Source of the DNA: Candidatus Cloacimonadota bacterium
GTDB lineage: Bacteria > Cloacimonadota > Cloacimonadia > Cloacimonadales > Cloacimonadaceae
DNA: 5,695 nt
Assembly: GCA_023230025.1 (NCBI GenBank)
Contig: JALNYD010000187.1
Coordinates: 1 to 5,695, forward strand
Direction of reading: 5' to 3'
Made by a program: the position numbers and the translations under genes. The notes under the pieces are model-generated. The model searched no databases. It was not told the origin of the DNA and saw nothing but the letters and a program-made list of their open reading frames with translations. Positions 4,251 to 5,695 of the stretch are shown here, piece after piece. Numbering within the stretch: the stretch's first letter is position 1; every line of letters starts with the position of its first letter.

Positions 4251-5695
4251 TTGCAGATACGAGTACATGAATTAGCCAAGGAACTCAAGATCAGTACCAT
4301 GGCTCTAAAAAAGCATCTTACAGATCTTGGTGTGATTACCAAAAGCCACATGAGCATTATTGATGAAGAAGTGGCGAACAAGATCCGTGAAAAATACAAC
4401 GAGCAGGTGGATGCTGAAAAAAGAGCAGAGAAAGACCGTAAAAAACTGATAGAATTGCGTCATCAGGCCAAGAAAGCTGAAGAACATCCCTTTAAAAGCA
4501 CTGAAGTGGTGGTTCCAGAAGCTCCTGTAGCAAAGGTTGAGGAAGTTCAACCCGAAGTGGTTCCAGCGGAAGAGCCTAAATCCGAGATCAAGAAGGAAAG
4601 CAAGGCTAAACCTGCCGTCAAGCCAGTACCCAAGGAAGAACCCAAGAAGGATACTAAGGCTGAAGAAACCGCAGAATCAACTCCCGAAAAGCTGCCATCT
4701 TTCTTTGAACAACAAGAACAGAAAGCCCGGGAAGAAGCCAAGAAACACAGGGACAAACTGGATATCCGGGTTCCATATCAACAGGCAACTCCACCCCAAC
4801 GCAAGTCTGAACCCAAGAAAAGCCCTGCTGATCGACCACGCCGCTCTCAAAGCAGTCGCAGCACCATGCCCACACCGCCTCCTCCACCACCGCCTGTGAT
4901 TCCTGATAAAAAGGACCTTGAAAAGAAATTTGGTAAGGTGAAGCCCGTTCATGAGGATCTTGGCGATAAGAGCAAACATAAAAAGGCTATTATATCCAGC
5001 ACCAAAAAGAACAAAACCAAGGCCATTGAGCCCATAGAAATTGACGAAGCTGCCATCTCCAGAAGCATTAAGAAGGTGATGCAGAAGACTACCAAGCGAA
5101 AAAAATACCACCGTGAAGCTCAGAACGTGGTGGATCGCGGTAGTGAAATCGTGATCAGAGAGTTTACCTCCGTATCCGAGCTGGCAAAAATCATGAACGT
5201 TCCTGCCAGCGAGATTATCTCCAAGTTCTTTATGATGGGACAGTTGGTTACCATGAATCAACGACTGGACAAGGACTCCCTGGAAATGATCTGCGATGAG
5301 TTCAGCGTTGAGTTCAGATTCGAAGACGAATACGGCACGGACATCATCGAGCAAGAACTGGAGCAATATTCTGATGTGCCAGATGAACCACGTGCACCGG
5401 TAGTGACGATCATGGGCCATGTGGATCACGGTAAAACTTCCATATTGGATTACATCCGCAACGAAAACATAGTAGCCGGCGAATCGGGTGGCATCACTCA
5501 ACATATTGGTGCCTATCAGATTGAGATTAATAAGCACAAGATCACCTTCCTGGATACACCCGGGCATGAAGCTTTTACAGCCATGCGCGCTCGCGGTGCA
5601 AACGTTACTGATATTGCCGTGATCGTGGTGGCGGCAACCGAAGGTGTGAAACCTCAAACCAGGGAAGCCATTGATCATGCCAAGGCGGCCGGAGT
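4251..5695 (+). CDS. infB: Translation initiation factor IF2, partial (3' end beyond the window)
   Basis: IF2 is the GTPase that brings initiator tRNA to the 30S subunit and promotes 50S joining. The frame starts at TTG 4251, giving MQIRVHELAKELKIS, the expected IF2 N-terminus, and continues for 481 full codons to the window edge. Domains: IF2_N at about 1-50; a long charged linker (about 55-295) rich in Lys, Glu and Pro, with seven consecutive prolines at 209-215; a second IF2_N-like domain at about 300-356 (REFTSVSELAKIMNVPASEI); then the GTPase domain. G1 is GHVDHGKTS (389-397), G2 has Thr416 in GGITQHIG (413-420), and G3 is DTPGH (435-439). G4 and all later domains lie outside. It is the last visible gene of the operon. 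The TTG start and strong GGAGG suggest tuned initiation. No frameshift is seen. Confidence 0.97.
   Translation, partial: MQIRVHELAKELKISTMALKKHLTDLGVITKSHMSIIDEEVANKIREKYNEQVDAEKRAEKDRKKLIELRHQAKKAEEHPFKSTEVVVPEAPVAKVEEVQPEVVPAEEPKSEIKKESKAKPAVKPVPKEEPKKDTKAEETAESTPEKLPSFFEQQEQKAREEAKKHRDKLDIRVPYQQATPPQRKSEPKKSPADRPRRSQSSRSTMPTPPPPPPPVIPDKKDLEKKFGKVKPVHEDLGDKSKHKKAIISSTKKNKTKAIEPIEIDEAAISRSIKKVMQKTTKRKKYHREAQNVVDRGSEIVIREFTSVSELAKIMNVPASEIISKFFMMGQLVTMNQRLDKDSLEMICDEFSVEFRFEDEYGTDIIEQELEQYSDVPDEPRAPVVTIMGHVDHGKTSILDYIRNENIVAGESGGITQHIGAYQIEINKHKITFLDTPGHEAFTAMRARGANVTDIAVIVVAATEGVKPQTREAIDHAKAAG

Noticed and set aside
4677..5678. 333-codon open frame on the minus strand
   Set aside because: It lies wholly antisense to infB, whose GTPase motifs are unmistakable on the plus strand. 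The product is rich in His, Phe and Leu, matches no family I know, and looks like a mirror of infB codon usage.

Overview
The window is about 5.7 kb of bacterial chromosome. It splits into a left part (about 1-1995) that is mostly non-coding and full of repeats and palindromes, and a right part (1996-5695) that is a tightly packed translation/transcription operon read on the plus strand. The only clear coding sequence on the left is a minus-strand fragment ending in a type IX-type (Por/FlgD-Ig-like) sorting tail with the YPNPFNP signature. Such tails are typical of the FCB group (Bacteroidota, Ignavibacteria, Fibrobacterota, Cloacimonadota and relatives). With the moderate base composition and the style of the intergenic repeats, I lean towards a Cloacimonadota-like organism. 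That placement is inference and rests mainly on the tail.

Layout. 1-332: no convincing gene; it holds a triple tandem nonamer (184-210) with an inverted copy at 258-266. 333-824 (minus): orphan C-terminal piece of a secreted protein. 881-928: interleaved inverted repeat. 1157-1504: tandem array with a period of exactly 125 bp, in which each 94-bp core is four back-to-back triloop hairpins enclosed by an ATAGGATT/AATCCTAT closing stem. 1509-1620: a second, GC-rich palindromic element abutting the array. 1621-1881: nothing convincing. 1882-1909: intrinsic terminator. 1910-1995: leader and probable promoter of the operon.

The operon is rimP, nusA, ylxR, an L7Ae-family ylxQ, infB, the widely conserved bacterial order. 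RimP matures the 30S subunit, NusA controls pausing, termination and antitermination by RNA polymerase, YlxR and YlxQ are small RNA-binding-type accessory proteins, and IF2 (infB) is the GTPase that places initiator tRNA on the ribosome. Spacing is extremely tight: 11-bp overlap rimP/nusA, TAATG at nusA/ylxR, ATGA at ylxR/ylxQ, and a 12-bp gap before infB, which starts at TTG behind a strong GGAGG. infB runs off the right edge just after its G3 motif.

The operon is ordinary apart from a few details (polyproline run in the IF2 linker, divergent YlxR, TTG start). The most unusual signal is the 125-bp array. Its four hairpins are placed as exact mirror images about the centre of the 94-bp core, and the two halves differ mostly by paired base swaps that keep each small hairpin intact while spoiling the long-range hairpin. 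That suggests selection on a multi-hairpin RNA or single-stranded DNA structure.
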